Assembly (NCBI GenBank): GCA_964610025.1
Contig: CAZSTX010000001.1
Span: 130,170 to 194,169, forward strand
Source of the DNA: UBA5266 sp964610025
GTDB lineage: Bacteria > Bacteroidota > Bacteroidia > Bacteroidales > WCHB1-69
Length of the DNA stretch: 64,000 nucleotides
Direction: 5' to 3'
Shown here: in pieces, positions 63,186 through 64,000 of the stretch
Layout: every line of letters starts with the position of its first letter
Position numbering within the stretch: position 1 is the stretch's first letter
The notes under the pieces: model-generated
Databases searched by the model: none
Seen by the model: the letters and a program-made list of their open reading frames with translations, nothing else
Told to the model about the DNA's origin: nothing
Position numbers and translations under genes: made by a program

Positions 63186-64000
63186 TTATTTTGTTATTGC
63201 TTTGTTCTTTTTAAAATTCTCGGCTTGTTCAAAAATGTCTTTATATACTTCGTCTCTTTCTACTGGCGGATAACCATGTTCGTCTAAGAGCAATATTAGT
63301 CCAACTTTTAAAGAGGATTTTATGTCTTCTCGTTTGTTCCAATCTGGATATTTCGCTTGTGAATCAACCAATTCTTTTACAGCTTGTGCTAAAACAATGA
63401 GTTTGTCTTCTGGGTAATTGAAGTCATACTTGCTGCACAAGTCTTTCAAAATATCGTAAAAAGCTTTTTCTTCAAAGTCTATTCCTAATTCATCGCCTGC
63501 TGAAAACTCTTTTTTAATATCCCAAATCAAGTTCGTTAGAGCTTCTGCCATTTCTTCATAGACTTCGCTTCGCAATACATCATCTTCTTTTCGTTCGTTG
63601 TAGCGTTCTACCAAGGCTTGCATTTTCTTAGTGAAGTCAATTCCTTTTACTTTATTGACTTTCTTTATTTCTCCTATGGCTTTGGCTAAAAGTTGTTGAA
63701 GCAGTTTAATTTTAGTGTGTGGCAGTTTGATTTTATCAATTTTTGCCAAGTAATCTTCAGAAAAAAGGTCTTGTTCGCTTTGGGCATCGTCTCCAAGTTT
63801 AAAAATTTCCTGAACGCCATCACTTTCCAAAGCATCTTTTATCATTTCCCGCACTTTGGCGTTCATTTGTGCCGTGTCGGGTGCACTGCCTCTAGTAAGT
63901 TTAAATACAATGGAACGAACCGCTAAATAGAAATGCGTATAATCTCTTTCTTCTTGTGTTAAATGTTCACTTCCTGCACAAATATCATAAGCGGCTTTCA
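63186..64000 (-). CDS. hsdR: Type I restriction endonuclease subunit HsdR, C-terminal part
   Basis: The frame is open through the right edge, so this is the last 271 codons of a gene of about 1000. The text matches the EcoR124-type HsdR C-terminal domain (DUF3387): HFYLAVRSIVFKLTRGSAPDTAQMNAKVREMI, LGIDFEEKAFYDILKDLCSKYDF, then DEHGYPPVERDEVYKDIFEQAENFKK. This domain binds the HsdM/HsdS core. HsdR carries the translocase and nuclease. hsdS and hsdM are presumably upstream on the minus strand, beyond the window. Confidence 0.93.
   Translation of the reverse strand, partial: KAAYDICAGSEHLTQEERDYTHFYLAVRSIVFKLTRGSAPDTAQMNAKVREMIKDALESDGVQEIFKLGDDAQSEQDLFSEDYLAKIDKIKLPHTKIKLLQQLLAKAIGEIKKVNKVKGIDFTKKMQALVERYNERKEDDVLRSEVYEEMAEALTNLIWDIKKEFSAGDELGIDFEEKAFYDILKDLCSKYDFNYPEDKLIVLAQAVKELVDSQAKYPDWNKREDIKSSLKVGLILLLDEHGYPPVERDEVYKDIFEQAENFKKNKAITK

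Noticed and set aside
1..64000. Search for CRISPR arrays
   Set aside because: No regularly spaced direct repeats of 25-40 bases were seen in any intergenic region, and no cas-like genes are present.

Overview
The window is AT-rich DNA (roughly 30% G+C by eye) from a member of the Bacteroidota. The evidence is a type IX secretion component (PorQ), T9SS sorting domains of both type A and type B (CHU_C), families largely confined to the phylum (DUF4290, DUF4249, long-form NusB, rSAM-associated lipoprotein), a TonB receptor with a carboxypeptidase-like N-terminal domain, and repeated TAnnTTTG -7 promoter elements. Carboxynorspermidine dehydrogenase and a pseudaminic-acid-type locus add metabolic detail. 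I cannot name a species. No CRISPR array, rRNA or intact insertion sequence was seen.

Layout. 1-1.2 kb: the end of rlmB, an outer-membrane barrel gene and tRNA-Arg(CCG). 1.2-5.3 kb: a HAD phosphatase gene and a convergent lytic transglycosylase gene are separated by a 2.3-kb insert. The insert carries a miniature Rhs-tip toxin gene, putative immunity genes and a truncated second toxin start, and it is flanked by a perfect 259-bp direct repeat of the two host 3' ends. 5.3-9.6 kb: ettA, mtaB and small envelope proteins. 9.7-16.2 kb: a TetR-controlled RND efflux operon that ends in a small PII-like protein. 16.2-25.7 kb: housekeeping and stress genes (AlkD-like, CrcB, FKBP, M50-like, SixA, YjbQ, ECF sigma factor with a membrane partner, phosphatase, OsmC, MgtC, cupin), with a decayed transposase region at 23.8-24.6 kb.

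26.0-39.6 kb: a tightly packed surface-glycan operon. PseC, PseF, PseG and PseI homologues make and activate a pseudaminic-type nonulosonic acid, interleaved with an ATP-grasp ligase and an epimerase. Wzy- and Wzx-like proteins, a GT42/DUF115-like candidate transferase, a WbuB-like GT4, a sugar reductase, a WecA/WbpL-like initiating transferase and a secreted sialidase-fold protein follow. PseB and PseH are not in the window. 39.6-50.2 kb: ispD, an AddB-like nuclease, trxB, DUF4290, carboxynorspermidine dehydrogenase, porQ and bipA.

50.2-64 kb: a CDF metal transporter with a DxxxD/NxxxD signature; a T9SS cargo module bounded by a 19-bp direct repeat; a TonB receptor/DUF4249 pair; an MFS exporter; nusB; a LysM protein whose transglycosylase domain has lost its catalytic Glu; fructose-bisphosphate aldolase; a 0.7-kb gene-poor stretch; and the 3' end of a type I restriction HsdR gene that runs off the right edge.

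The two regions most worth following up are the Rhs-tip cassette with its nested repeats (1.58-4.43 kb) and the nonulosonate locus, where an ATP-grasp ligase is present but the usual N-acetyltransferase is not.
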